Shown: positions 21,901-31,301 of the stretch, one piece after another
Position numbering within the stretch: the first letter of the stretch is position 1
Layout: each line of letters starts with the position of its first letter
Assembly: GCA_902806575.1 (NCBI GenBank)
Contig: CADCXD010000001.1
Coordinates: 1,612,001 to 1,676,000 of the forward strand
Source of the DNA: Jackrogersella multiformis
Lineage: Eukaryota; Ascomycota; Sordariomycetes; Xylariales; Hypoxylaceae
Direction of reading: 5' to 3'
Length of the DNA: 64,000 nucleotides
Translations under genes and position numbers: made by a program
Notes under the pieces: model-generated
What the model saw: the letters and a program-made list of their open reading frames with translations, nothing else
Told to the model about the DNA's origin: nothing
Databases searched by the model: none

Positions 21901-24900
21901 ATTTCCTTAATTATAATATATATAAATTCACGAAATTCCTTAAGAATATTTCTTAACGTTTTATTTATTTTAATATTCTTTATTATCGTTATATTAATTG
22001 ACTTTTTAAAGTTATATAAGGTTAAGTTAATATAATATTTCCGATAATAAAAAAAATTAAACTTAATTTTCTTAAGGTTTAAAAAAAAATTTACAGGTTT
22101 ATAGATTTTTATTTATTATTATAGTATAATAATATCGCATTTATTATTTAAGGTATTTAGCTTAAAGTTAATTTAAAAGAAATGGTTTTTTTAATGGCGA
22201 AAAATAAAAGGATCGATATAATAACGTTTTATAAAAAAAACTTAAGTTAAATTAAAGGTTAATACGGGTTAAATATATTATTTTTTAATAATTAATTATT
22301 TTTATTTTTTTATTTTAAAAAGAGATATTATTAAAACTAAGCTTTTAAAGTTTAATAATGTTTATATTTAATATTTATTTTTATTATATAATAATATTAT
22401 ATTAATAATAAATTTATATTTTAAAGTTAGTTTTAAGCGAGGTTTTTTTATAGCTTTTATTTTATTTTTAGTTAATTTTTTAATTACCGCGGTTTAACGC
22501 TTTTTACTTTAATTTAACCGTGGGATTTAATAAAGTGCGACGTTAAAGCTTTTTAAAAATCCGAGTCGAAATTTTCGATTTTTATAATTTAAAGATAAAA
22601 TAATTCCCGTAAGGTTATATTTATTTATATCCTTTTTTATAATAAAAGTATAAGTTAAGTATTATTATTTTAAGGTCGTTTTACGAAGGAGATTTTATCC
22701 GGGTTTAATAATAAGTTTTTATTATTAATATTTTTTTTTACGAAATAAAAAAAGGTTTAATAATTATTACGTTTATAACGTTAATAAAATTTCTTATCTT
22801 TTTTTTATTAATTTATATTTACTTAATTAATTCTTTTTAAGGTATTTTTATTATTAAATTAAACTTTATTTTTTTAATTTAATTTTAACTTACTTTTATT
22901 TTTAAGTTTATCGTTATTTCTTAAAAATTAATTTTAACTCGAATTAAAGCGGTTTTTCTTTTCGCGGTTAACTTAATTTAACTTTAAAGGCTTTTAAGTT
23001 AAAACGAGCCTTTTTTTTCCCGAAATATTAAAGTTAATTAATATATTTTTATATATTTAACTTATTTCTTAAATAATAATAAAAAATTCTTTATTTATAT
23101 CCGAAAATCCTTTTTATTTAAAATAAATTAATTTAATAATTTTATTAAAAAAGGTTTTAACGATATAATTTTAAAACGTCGTTTTAAATTATTAAATTAT
23201 TTTATTAAGGTTTAATAATTCGATGAAATATTAAGTAACGTTTTTTTAATATTTAAGTTTATTTATTTTTTTTAAGTTACGATGTTTTTTCGAAAGGTTT
23301 ATAAAATATTTTTAAAAGATAATAACGTATATTGCTTAAATGTTAAAAACTTTTAATTATATAATTTAATTTTTACGTTATTAATATTATAATTATGCTT
23401 TTTTAAATAATAACGATTTAACTTAATTAATATAATAAAAATCTTTAGGAAAATTTTTCGTATACGTTTTTAAATATACCTTAACTTTTATTTATTAAAT
23501 CCGAAACTTTATAAGATCTTTTTTATCGTAAACGATAAATTTATTAAGTTATATTAAATTAACGATAATTATTATATAAAAAAGATAAATTAATTATTTT
23601 AAGGCTTTAAATAATCGGTTATTATTACTTTAAAATAAAAAATCTTCGTCGTTATATAAAAGCATAAAATTACCTCGAGATAGTTTTTTAAAAGGATTTT
23701 TAAGTAATTTAAAGTTTTAATATTAATTATTAAAATCGGAATTACTTAAGTTATTATTAAATATTTCGACGGTTTCTTTAAGAAAAATTCCTCCCTTATT
23801 ACCTTTAAATATAAAAAGGTTAATTTTAATAAAATTAAATTATATTCGGGCTTTTTTAATTATTCTTTTAATTTAAACTTATAAAAAAGATTATAAAAAA
23901 AAAATTCCTTATTTAAACTTTTAAGTTAAAGTATTTAATAAATAATATTTTAAAGTATATTAAGTTTCTTTAGTTAAAAGGATTTAATTTAATTAACGTT
24001 TTTAATATAATATATTTTTCGATATTTTTTAAAACGAAATTAATATTAATTAATTTATTAAAAGTAATTTAAGTATAAGCCTTTAAATTATTAAATTAAC
24101 GGTAGGTTTTTATATTAATATACGTAAAGTTTATATATTTTCTTATAAAAAATTATTAATTTAAGATTTTTTAATGTAAACTTAATTTATTACCTTTTAT
24201 TAAAGATCTTTTTACTTTTTAATATTTTAATAAAAAATTTAAAAAACTTATTAATAATAATTAATTATTTTTTTAAACTTATTAATAACTTTTTATCGGG
24301 TTTAATTATTTTATATATATTAAGTAATCGTACTTTAAACTTATTACGAAAAATTTAAATTAATTTATTAAACTTATTATTTAAAGTGGGTTATTTATTC
24401 GTTTATTAATATTATACCGGTTTAATTAAATTAAATTATCGTGTTATAAATTATTTAAATTATATTATATTAATTTTAAATTTAATCTTTATTAATGATT
24501 TAATTACCCGTAACGATAATAATTATTATATATTTTTTAATAAAACTTAATAAATTATATAAAGAGATTATTAAAATTAACTCCGGTATTATTAATATCG
24601 AGAGCGTTTTATATAACTATTTTATAATTTTAAAAGTTATAAAAAATTATAACATTATCGTTATTAAGTTAAGGTAATCCGAGAATAAAGAAAAGGTCTT
24701 AAAGCGGTATATTTTTTATTTTAAATATCTTAATAAATAATCGTATATTAAAACGTTATTTAATTTTAATAAGTTTTTATAAATAACGATTTTCTTTATA
24801 TTTATTTTTAACTTCGAGGTTTTATAAAAAAGATATTATTAAAAACTTAAAGGATTATTTATCGTTTAACGAGGATAATTTAAAGTCTCGTAAATTAATA

Positions 24901-25164
24901 AATAATAAAATTAAAATATAAATATTTAACTTAAATGCTTAAAAAATAATAAATTATAAAGTTTCTTTTATAACTATAATAACGTACGTAATAATAAGAT
25001 TAATAAGTAATATTAATATAATATATTTTAATAAAAAAATTTTTTAAGTAAGTTAATCGCTTATAAATAATTAAAATAAAGTAATTTAATAAAAGGATTA
25101 ACTTTCTTTCGAAAGGCACGTACTTTCTTAAAATAAGGTTTTCTTAAAATAAAAAAGAATTATT

Positions 25165-25478
25165 TATAACAAAGGCAAATAAGGCTTAAAACTGTAATTT
25201 AATTTTAAATTATAATTCTTTATAATCTTAAGGTCCTTACCTTTTATCTCTTCTTACGAAGCGAGGCGTAATAACCTATATATATACAATCTAAATATCT
25301 TCTTAAACGCCGTTAACGCCTTCTTATTCCTGTTGATTTATTTTTACATATATTGATTAAATCTTCTGATTAACATTATCCAATAGCTTTGTTTTATAAG
25401 TTCTAACATATCTCGTATTAACCAACATACATGCATATATTGATCATACTCTGCTTCGTGGAGCCTATCCGTATGACA
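25165..25478. repeat. Right LTR, 314 bp
   Basis: Mirror image of the left LTR in mutation load. The inner 100 bp are RIP-mutated (TATAACAAAGG against TGTGACAAGGG), while the outer about 200 bp retain normal base composition up to TATGACA at 25478. Confidence 0.92.
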
Positions 25479-25670
25479 CGTAACGCATTCGAGAAATATA
25501 GAGGCCTTGATCTGGATGCCTAGCTCGGTTTGGATCTTCTCAGAAAGCGCAAGTGACATCAGCAAGTCGACTCCCAACTGGCCAAAGGCGGCCTCGGCCG
25601 ATAGGTCCTCCATATCTAAGCCGGTTTCATTCGCAATCAGGCGGAGTCAGGCGGCTACCTGAGGAATCTC
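25479..25670 (-). pseudogene. PKS relic: acyl carrier protein, 4'-phosphopantetheine Ser lost
   Basis: Reads LRLIANETGLDMEDLSAEAA then FGQLGVDLLMSLALSE and ends IKASIFLECVT at the element. The invariant Ser of GVDSLMS is Leu (codon 25563-25565, TTG). A TGA at 25647-25649 stands where a Trp is usual just before LRLIA. Confidence 0.88.
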
Positions 25671-25789
25671 TCCCTCCACTTGCTTCTGGCTCGTGGCCTT
25701 TCTATGAGACGGGGGAATTATTGGTGGGGAATGTACTATGCCCTTCTGCTCTTCTGGTGGCAAATCAGTAGTGACAAGTGGGAGTTGTG

Positions 25790-26740
25790 TGGTATGATCA
25801 CCCACGGTGCGGATAGAAGGAGATATGAGATGAAGCGTAGGTATTGGTGGTATTGTCCCCCCTATTGGAAGGAATGTCGCTGCCGTCATCCCCCTTTCTG
25901 CTATCACACCTTGGAAACAACACAGACATCAGCGCGCGGGGAACCCGCTTAAATTTGATACCCGCACACACACCCACGATCTTCTCGCCACGGAGCAGGT
26001 ATATATCCCCCGCAAAAACTCCTGGGTGGCCTTCCGCGGCCAACATCCGCACATAACTGGGGTAACGGACATCGGGACCGGGCTTAAGCTGCTCGGCTAG
26101 GCGTAGATGGCGCCACCCCCGGCGTGATATAGAACGAATCATTGGAGGATCCGATCGTTTCACCCTCCCCTTGACGCCGAAGGTATTCATAACAAAACCG
26201 GCCAATTGGAATGCACCATCGATCCAGTGAGGCGGCGTATGCCAAGTTCCGTGGCTATCGGCATCCAACACGATGTCAGCTGCTGCCTCCAGCGTGTCAT
26301 CCGCCAATGCCACGCATTGCATCCCGCGGTACGGCATGTCGTAGTCCACCACGTTACGAAAGAGCCGATACACTGTGGTACGGGACAGGTGGCTTACGCT
26401 TCCATTTTGTGAAGATTCCGCTCCTGAGGCTGTATTCCATAGTGACCGGGCACGCGCCGACACGAGGTACGACGCTGCTTGCCATTCGGTCTGCCATTTC
26501 TGTACGTCTTCGTACCTCACTATCGCTGTGGCAAAAGGTTTGTTGCTGCTGCGAGATCCGTCTACACTTGTGGAGTACTAGCGGATGCACGTGGACTTTT
26601 GGGTTAGATCCACGACCCCTTCTACCTGAATTAACTGCGGCGTCGAGGTGTAGGATCCTTCATATATTCTCAGCAACTCTAGGACATCCATGTCGCTAAT
26701 GTTCATATACGGCTTTTCGGCGTCTGGAAGCATACGTTTA
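25790..26740 (-). pseudogene. PKS relic: product template domain, N-terminal part missing
   Basis: Begins abruptly at YKRMLPDAEKPYMNISDMDV and runs through STPQLIQVEGVVDL, RYEDVQKWQTEW, HTPPHWIDGAFQLAGFVMN (catalytic-type Asp at 26218-26220) to AGDIYLLRGEKIVGVCAGIKF. The first hotdog half carrying the catalytic His is absent. An in-frame stop lies at about 26579. A Pro/Ser/Thr-rich linker leads to the ACP. Confidence 0.85.
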
Positions 26741-26744
26741 TACC

Positions 26745-27566
26745 TGATATAGCATGGCTCCCGGGATTGCAAGCGGCTAGCAAGAGCTCGGCCCGCTTGC
26801 CTACTAGAAAGATGGCATTTGCGGTAGATAAAACACCGGCAACCACCAGTGCGGCGTACTCGCCCAGGCTATGCCCGATGACTACGCTGGACACGATTCC
26901 AAGCAGCTCCCAGTAATGCGCCAATGCGATCTGGAGAACCAAGATCGCGAGTTGGGTGACAAGCTGCCCCTCACGAGTCGAGGCTTCGATATCATGGCCT
27001 GCCTCGCCGTTGATGGAGCCCCTAACCGCACTAAACTTCTCAATGTTGGTTCTAGTGATAGCTATGAGTACTGAGGGGAAACCTAGCTGGCAGACGAGAC
27101 GGTTGAGTTGGATGACCTGGTTACGGAAGAAGGGTATTTGCTCGAACAGCTGGCTAGCAGCCCCTTTGTAAAAGCAACCTTGGCCCGAGAAAGCGAAAAC
27201 GGCAGCCTTTGGTGTAAGCATGGACACATATTTTCCACATGCATCCAAGTCGTCGGCGGCATCTTGTAAAAAGCCACGAAGTTGCGTTGTGGAAGAAACA
27301 GAAATCGCGATATGGATATGGTGATGCAAACGCCTAGCACATGTCGTGTACGCAACATCTCTCAGGTCCGCTTCTGGATTGGCATCTATATAACGTATCA
27401 ACGCCTCGATATTTCCCCGCAGGGATACTTTGCTCTTGGCCGAGACACAGACAACTTGGCTTGTTGTGGATTTTTGGACGCAGGTCATGGTGGTTAGATG
27501 TCGGTGCGTCTTCGAGAAATAGTGTTGTATTGCCACCGTGCAGTTCGACGTAGCTAACTTCAACAA
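26745..27566 (-). pseudogene. PKS relic: KS-AT linker and malonyl acyltransferase, C-terminus missing
   Basis: VVCVSAKSKVSLRGNIEALI and VAYTTCARRLHHHI form the linker. AVFAFSGQGCFYKGAASQLF and VIGHSLGEYAAL (catalytic Ser codon 26868-26870) identify the acyltransferase, still intact here. The frame ends near ACNPGSHA, where AT sequence jumps straight into product-template sequence. Confidence 0.88.
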
Positions 27567-28012
27567 GACTTCGACCCGCCTTCCGCATCACCTGGCGGTA
27601 ATTTTTCCATCTGCGCGCCAGTGTGCGGATGTGTAATAGATGTACTCTCCGCTCAGTGATTGGTGGCCCCCGCCACGATGGTCGCCAACACTACATCGTT
27701 GTCGGCCTCAGCGTCCTCGAGCCGCTTGATAACCACAGAACCCACAACGTCAGCACGGAAATAACCATCGGCCCCTAAATCCCATACTTTACATTAGCCT
27801 GTCTTTAACAAGAAGTGGCCTTTGGTTAGCACGCAGTAGATATCCGGGCTTGTGATAAAGTTAAGGCCACCGGCTACTACAGTATCGGCCTTGTTTGCCC
27901 ATAGAGCCGAGCAGGTTGCCTGAACAGCAGCCAAACCGCTAGAATATGCTATATCGGTGCTAAAGCTGGGACTGCTGAAGTTGAAAAAGTAATTAATGCG
28001 CGGCTTTGTCAA
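27500..28012 (-). pseudogene. PKS relic: ketosynthase with internal deletion and active-site Cys to Tyr
   Basis: INYFFNFSSPSFSTDIAYSSGL replaces the usual DTACSSG, so the nucleophile is Tyr (codon 27944-27946, TAT). Further on come DTVVAGGLNFIT, GADGYFRADVVGSVVIKRLE and a stop after ATNH near 27655. VSYVELHG then fuses directly to GNTTLFLEDAP near 27535, losing roughly 200 residues that normally include the second active-site His. Confidence 0.87.
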
Positions 28013-28014
28013 TG

Positions 28015-28450
28015 CTCAGTGCAGATAGCTTCTAGTAGAGCGACTGCATCTATGGCCGGAAAAGGGGCACCGGTACATGGAGATAATAGCGGGACTTGGA
28101 CTGTTCGAAAGCTCTAGCGCTCCCGGATATTGGCTGCCTCGAGGATAGCATTGACCTCATCTAAGTTGTAAAGGTTGGGCACAAGCCTCCTGAGATAGTT
28201 AGTGAAGAGTGTCGCGAAGACCCGAGGAGTTGCGACTGCTAGAATAGTTGCGCGAGACGTGTGGGAGGGCCTGTGATGCCGACCGAACAGTTGTCAACGT
28301 AACTAATGCTGACCTTAGGCAGGTTAGTATTGATGCTTCTTCGCAGTTAAAACGATCTAACTCGTCCCGCACGCGATGTACCGGCAGACCCGTAACAACG
28401 GGTGCCCAACTAAAGGGTGCCTCATCGGGTGCTCTAATTTCAAAGATATA
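28015..28450 (-). pseudogene. PKS relic: SAT-domain fragments
   Basis: Scattered across frames on the minus strand: HRVRDELDRFN, VSISYVDNCSVGITGPPTRL (the SAT pattern S..D.SV.I.GPP), FRTVQVPLLSPCTGAPFPAI and ALLEAICTEH. A short LTKP-like piece then abuts the KS sequence RINYFF. Several stops and frameshifts. The SAT N-terminus is not found upstream. Confidence 0.6.
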
Positions 28451-29064
28451 AGATAGAAATAAAATAAAAGTCTTTGATTAAATGTAGTTAACAATAGTCT
28501 TTATACCAATTAACTTGGCGTATGGAAACACACGGCGGAATAAAACTTCTCACTTTGCATAGTAGTAAATTAAACTTCGTTATCACCACTCTTACCACTT
28601 TCTCACTGTTGTTTTCGTTGGCGCTATGATTAACTTTCGGTATTGTTGGAGGCCATGGGGACTAGCTAGTACATAAGCAGTCTGTAGTTGCTATGACCTG
28701 AGGTGGGAGTTTACCTAGGAGGTATAATAGCAGGAAAAATTATTAGGGATCTTTGTCTATCTACCTACCAGGTACGTAGGTACCTAGGTAAGTAATATGG
28801 CATGACCCCTATTCGGGTTCGGTCGCGGTAATAAACCAAATGTTTCGTTACTCGTTATAAACTTAGTAAATGAGCGGGGTGCATACGCCCAATATAAAAC
28901 ATCAGCTATTTTTGGTATTCAGCTACAGTCATAATACGTAAGAACTCGGCCCCCCCTAACCTAACAATCACCTGGAACTTTTCCCCAAATTTTTAGGCTC
29001 ACGGGCTGTTTACAGAATGTCCTTCCCATCGTATATCCATTCCCGCCGTCATGACCCTGGTTGG
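28451..29064. other. Intergenic, no gene seen
   Basis: Border between the PKS relic and PCM1. TACCTAGGTA at 28781. No coding signal. Confidence 0.6.
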
Positions 29065-30684
29065 CTAACCTCCGTATGCCCTCACGATGGCCGCTACTTT
29101 GTTCGCTAGCTCATCTGCTTCAGATCTCGTAGCTGCTTCTGCGTAGACTCTGCATGCGTTTTCTGTCCCGCTAGCTCTAGCAAAGGAACGAGCATTCGTG
29201 TATTTCTTCACAACCTTGTCGATCTCGTCTTGGCAGTGTTCTGGGTGGCTCAGTCTTCGCTCCGCATCAGTAGTGTGGAACAGATCCTTGTTGCCAACTT
29301 CCACCCGGACAAGACGGTTAGGCAGGTCTTGATATGTCATGGCCCAGTCCCTCAGCGACCATCCCTTGTGGGCTAGGATGACTTCGACCATCAGCATATC
29401 TGATATCGCATCTCCAACGGTTTGGTTGATAAGATCTCCTAGAGCACTGAGAGTCTCAAGAGCATCCTTCTGCGCCGGCGACTGGGGTTCCTTGGTCTTG
29501 AACGCTTGTAGGGCGTCCTGAGAAAAGAGGACAGTGCCATGGCCATTGGCCTCGAAATATACGCCAATGTCGTACGAACAAGCGGCGTGGTGAAGGTGCT
29601 TGACACCTGTCGCCGTGCAGACCACGGGGATCTGCAAGTGCTGCTCTACATATTTCGTGCTAGAACCGTTGGCATATGCGGTCTGAATGAGCCCAATACG
29701 GAGTTGACCTTCCAAGCCAGCAGTGCGGATGAGATCTGCAATGAAAGATGCAGCAAGTGTTGCAATGCGATCGCCGTCTAGCATGAAGAAACCAGTCTCT
29801 GGGTCAACCCAGTAGTAGATGAGGCGGTCAGCATCACCATCCAAAGAGCACCATCTCTCGCCGGGAGCGGGTTTCGGGTTTGGCGGGGCTCGCTGCCTGG
29901 TCTTGACAAAATCGGCACCACAGTCCAGGTTCAAAACTTCTGGGCGTAGGACATCGTCGTTGCAAACCCTGACATCCAGGCCGGTCTTGGAAGCATCATG
30001 GTGTTTGAGAAACTCACCAAGTTTCGGCCCACCAACACCATTGGCACAATCGACAGATAGCTTCCCGGAAGCTCTGCGTCCGCGTAGAGCGTTGTAAAAA
30101 GCCTCAACAAGCTTCTTATAATATCCAACCTCGCTAATCTCACCGTAGGCCCCTGGGGTACCGGCGGTGTTGACGCAACGGGTCAGGTAATGAAGCTGAG
30201 GGGTTGTGAGGATCTTGTAATCAGTGTAAGTCGTATTTGTAGCGGCTAGGGAGTCAGCAAGGGCCGTGACAAGCTTCTTTCCGGACGGGCGAGTATCTCG
30301 GCCAGCAATGACCTTGCCGGAGGATGTCAGGTCGATCTTGAGCGAATCGGCTAGCTTGTAGAAGTAATCGACAAGCTCATCATGGCTCGGAGCGTTGACA
30401 AGATTCGTCGCATGTACTTCCCACTCTTGCTCAAGCATGTCGCCCATTGGGTCGACAATCTTGACACCATTATCCACCGCGGGATTGTGACTAGCGGTGA
30501 TCATTACGCCGATGGCCTGGCCATTGAGTTTGCGGCTTCGAAGAGCTGAGAGGAGTCCGACTCGGAAGGTGACACCTTCTAGTAGGTCGGCATTCATACG
30601 GAAGCCTGCGGTGCCGTACTTATATAGCCTCCCGGGGACTATGTCGTGCTTCTTCGAAACGGCGAGGATTGCGTCTCGATCCAT
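29065..30684 (-). CDS. PCM1: Phosphoacetylglucosamine mutase, 539 aa
   Basis: Interconverts GlcNAc-6-P and GlcNAc-1-P in the UDP-GlcNAc pathway that feeds chitin, N-glycans and GPI anchors; cytosolic. Single exon, full length for the family. The phosphoserine loop MITASHNPAVDNG has its Ser at 65 and is the TASHNP variant typical of eukaryotic AGM1. The metal loop LDGDADR spans 281-287. The sugar-binding loop YFEANGHGTVLF is at 376-387, and the phosphate-binding loop RASGTENACRVYAE spans 503-516. It is transcribed divergently from MUS81, with 617 bp between the start codons. All active-site motifs are intact. Confidence 0.96.
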   Translation of the reverse strand: MDRDAILAVSKKHDIVPGRLYKYGTAGFRMNADLLEGVTFRVGLLSALRSRKLNGQAIGVMITASHNPAVDNGVKIVDPMGDMLEQEWEVHATNLVNAPSHDELVDYFYKLADSLKIDLTSSGKVIAGRDTRPSGKKLVTALADSLAATNTTYTDYKILTTPQLHYLTRCVNTAGTPGAYGEISEVGYYKKLVEAFYNALRGRRASGKLSVDCANGVGGPKLGEFLKHHDASKTGLDVRVCNDDVLRPEVLNLDCGADFVKTRQRAPPNPKPAPGERWCSLDGDADRLIYYWVDPETGFFMLDGDRIATLAASFIADLIRTAGLEGQLRIGLIQTAYANGSSTKYVEQHLQIPVVCTATGVKHLHHAACSYDIGVYFEANGHGTVLFSQDALQAFKTKEPQSPAQKDALETLSALGDLINQTVGDAISDMLMVEVILAHKGWSLRDWAMTYQDLPNRLVRVEVGNKDLFHTTDAERRLSHPEHCQDEIDKVVKKYTNARSFARASGTENACRVYAEAATRSEADELANKVAAIVRAYGG

Positions 30685-30867
30685 GATTGGTCTGGCGATT
30701 CAGTGTCGATATGTGGAATATTGATTGATTCGGTGCTCTTCTTTGGCACTATTTAGATCGAGTACAGGCAACAACGAAGTAAGATTGAGGTAGATTCGAT
30801 TAAAATAATCAAGTAGTGGATGGTCTTAGAAGGAGGAAATGAGGCTGGATGTTTTATTTATTTATAG

Positions 30868-30912
30868 AAAAGTTGAAAAGTTGAAAAGTTGAAAAAGTCG
30901 AAAAGTTCAAGT
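30868..30912. repeat. GTTGAAAA tandem repeat
   Basis: Four to five imperfect AAAAGTTG units. Confidence 0.8.
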
Positions 30913-31266
30913 TGTCAAGATCAAGGTATTGAATGGTAGTACAGTAGGCTAATACGAAGCAGCGACCCCTCCTTCGTGTAGGTACACTAGAGGTACCTAG
31001 GCAGGTCCCGCCCCGCCCCGCCTTGCACGCTAGGGCATCTGACGTTACCAGGGCTGCATAGTTAAGGACCACTAAGGATTCGACTAGCACCTTCAGCCCT
31101 TGCGACTGCCCGTGCGACATCCCACTTTATTATTATTACCTCATCAAGTGTCGTTTAGCTTGCGGTCACCTGATTTGGCGTTTGGAGTCTCCATCTTAGA
31201 CGCGCTCAGTCGCGTCAACTTAATCCTTTTCTCAACCGTAAATTGATATCTCCTGAATTTCTTTTT

Positions 31267-31292
31267 ACAAACAAACAAACAAACAAACAAAC
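31267..31292. repeat. ACAA microsatellite in MUS81 5' leader
   Basis: About six ACAA units ending 9 nt before the ATG at 31302. Confidence 0.85.
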
Positions 31293-31301
31293 GCGAACAA
31301 G

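Larger units (their letters stand above)
18608..25478. mobile_element. LTR retrotransposon, 6,871 bp, RIP-inactivated
   Basis: Two directly repeated 314-bp LTRs (18608-18921 and 25165-25478) with TG...CA ends, flanked by CGTAA duplications, bound an interior of about 6.2 kb. The interior is extremely AT-rich, dominated by TpA, nearly devoid of CpA and TpG while CpG persists, and dense with stops in all frames: the signature of repeat-induced point mutation. No domain can be read with confidence, so superfamily and coding strand are unassigned. One + frame stretch near 21567-21614 (LYGFK plus changes explainable by C-to-T and G-to-A) resembles a copia reverse transcriptase motif, but weakly. 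The element split the ACP of an NR-PKS. Heavy RIP implies that at least one other copy was present in the genome. Confidence 0.9.
25479..28450 (-). pseudogene. Non-reducing polyketide synthase relic (SAT-KS-AT-PT-ACP), multiply disrupted
   Basis: Remains of a fungal NR-PKS that would have made an aromatic polyketide by head-to-tail malonyl condensation. Domain order on the minus strand is intact: SAT fragment, KS, acyltransferase, product template, ACP, then stop beyond the inserted element (no thioesterase). Wording such as INYFFNFSSPSFS, DTVVAGGLNFIT and VSYVELHG resembles ACP-terminated NR-PKSs of the anthraquinone/polyhydroxyphenol type; that clade call is inference. Only about 1 kb of codons remain where roughly 5 kb is normal. 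Three internal deletions, several stops, at least one frameshift, a Cys-to-Tyr change in KS, a Ser-to-Leu change in ACP and the LTR insertion make it non-functional. No partner biosynthetic gene (regulator, oxidase, transporter, beta-lactamase-type thioesterase) is recognisable nearby. Confidence 0.9.
30685..31301. promoter_or_regulatory. Divergent promoter region of PCM1 and MUS81
   Basis: 617 bp between opposed start codons. Contains a GTTGAAAA-type tandem repeat (30868-30912), a TACCTAGGCA near-palindrome near 30995, a GC-rich CCCGCCCCGCCCCGCC stretch near 31006-31021, and an ACAA repeat directly before the MUS81 ATG. Core promoter elements not resolved. Confidence 0.5.

Noticed and set aside
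18700..25260. AT-rich block as a centromere or mitochondrial insertion
   Set aside because: Flanking 314-bp LTRs, a target duplication and CpA/TpG depletion with retained CpG explain it as a RIP-mutated retrotransposon.
25553..26699. + strand frames across the PKS relic
   Set aside because: Shadows of the minus-strand PT and ACP sequence.
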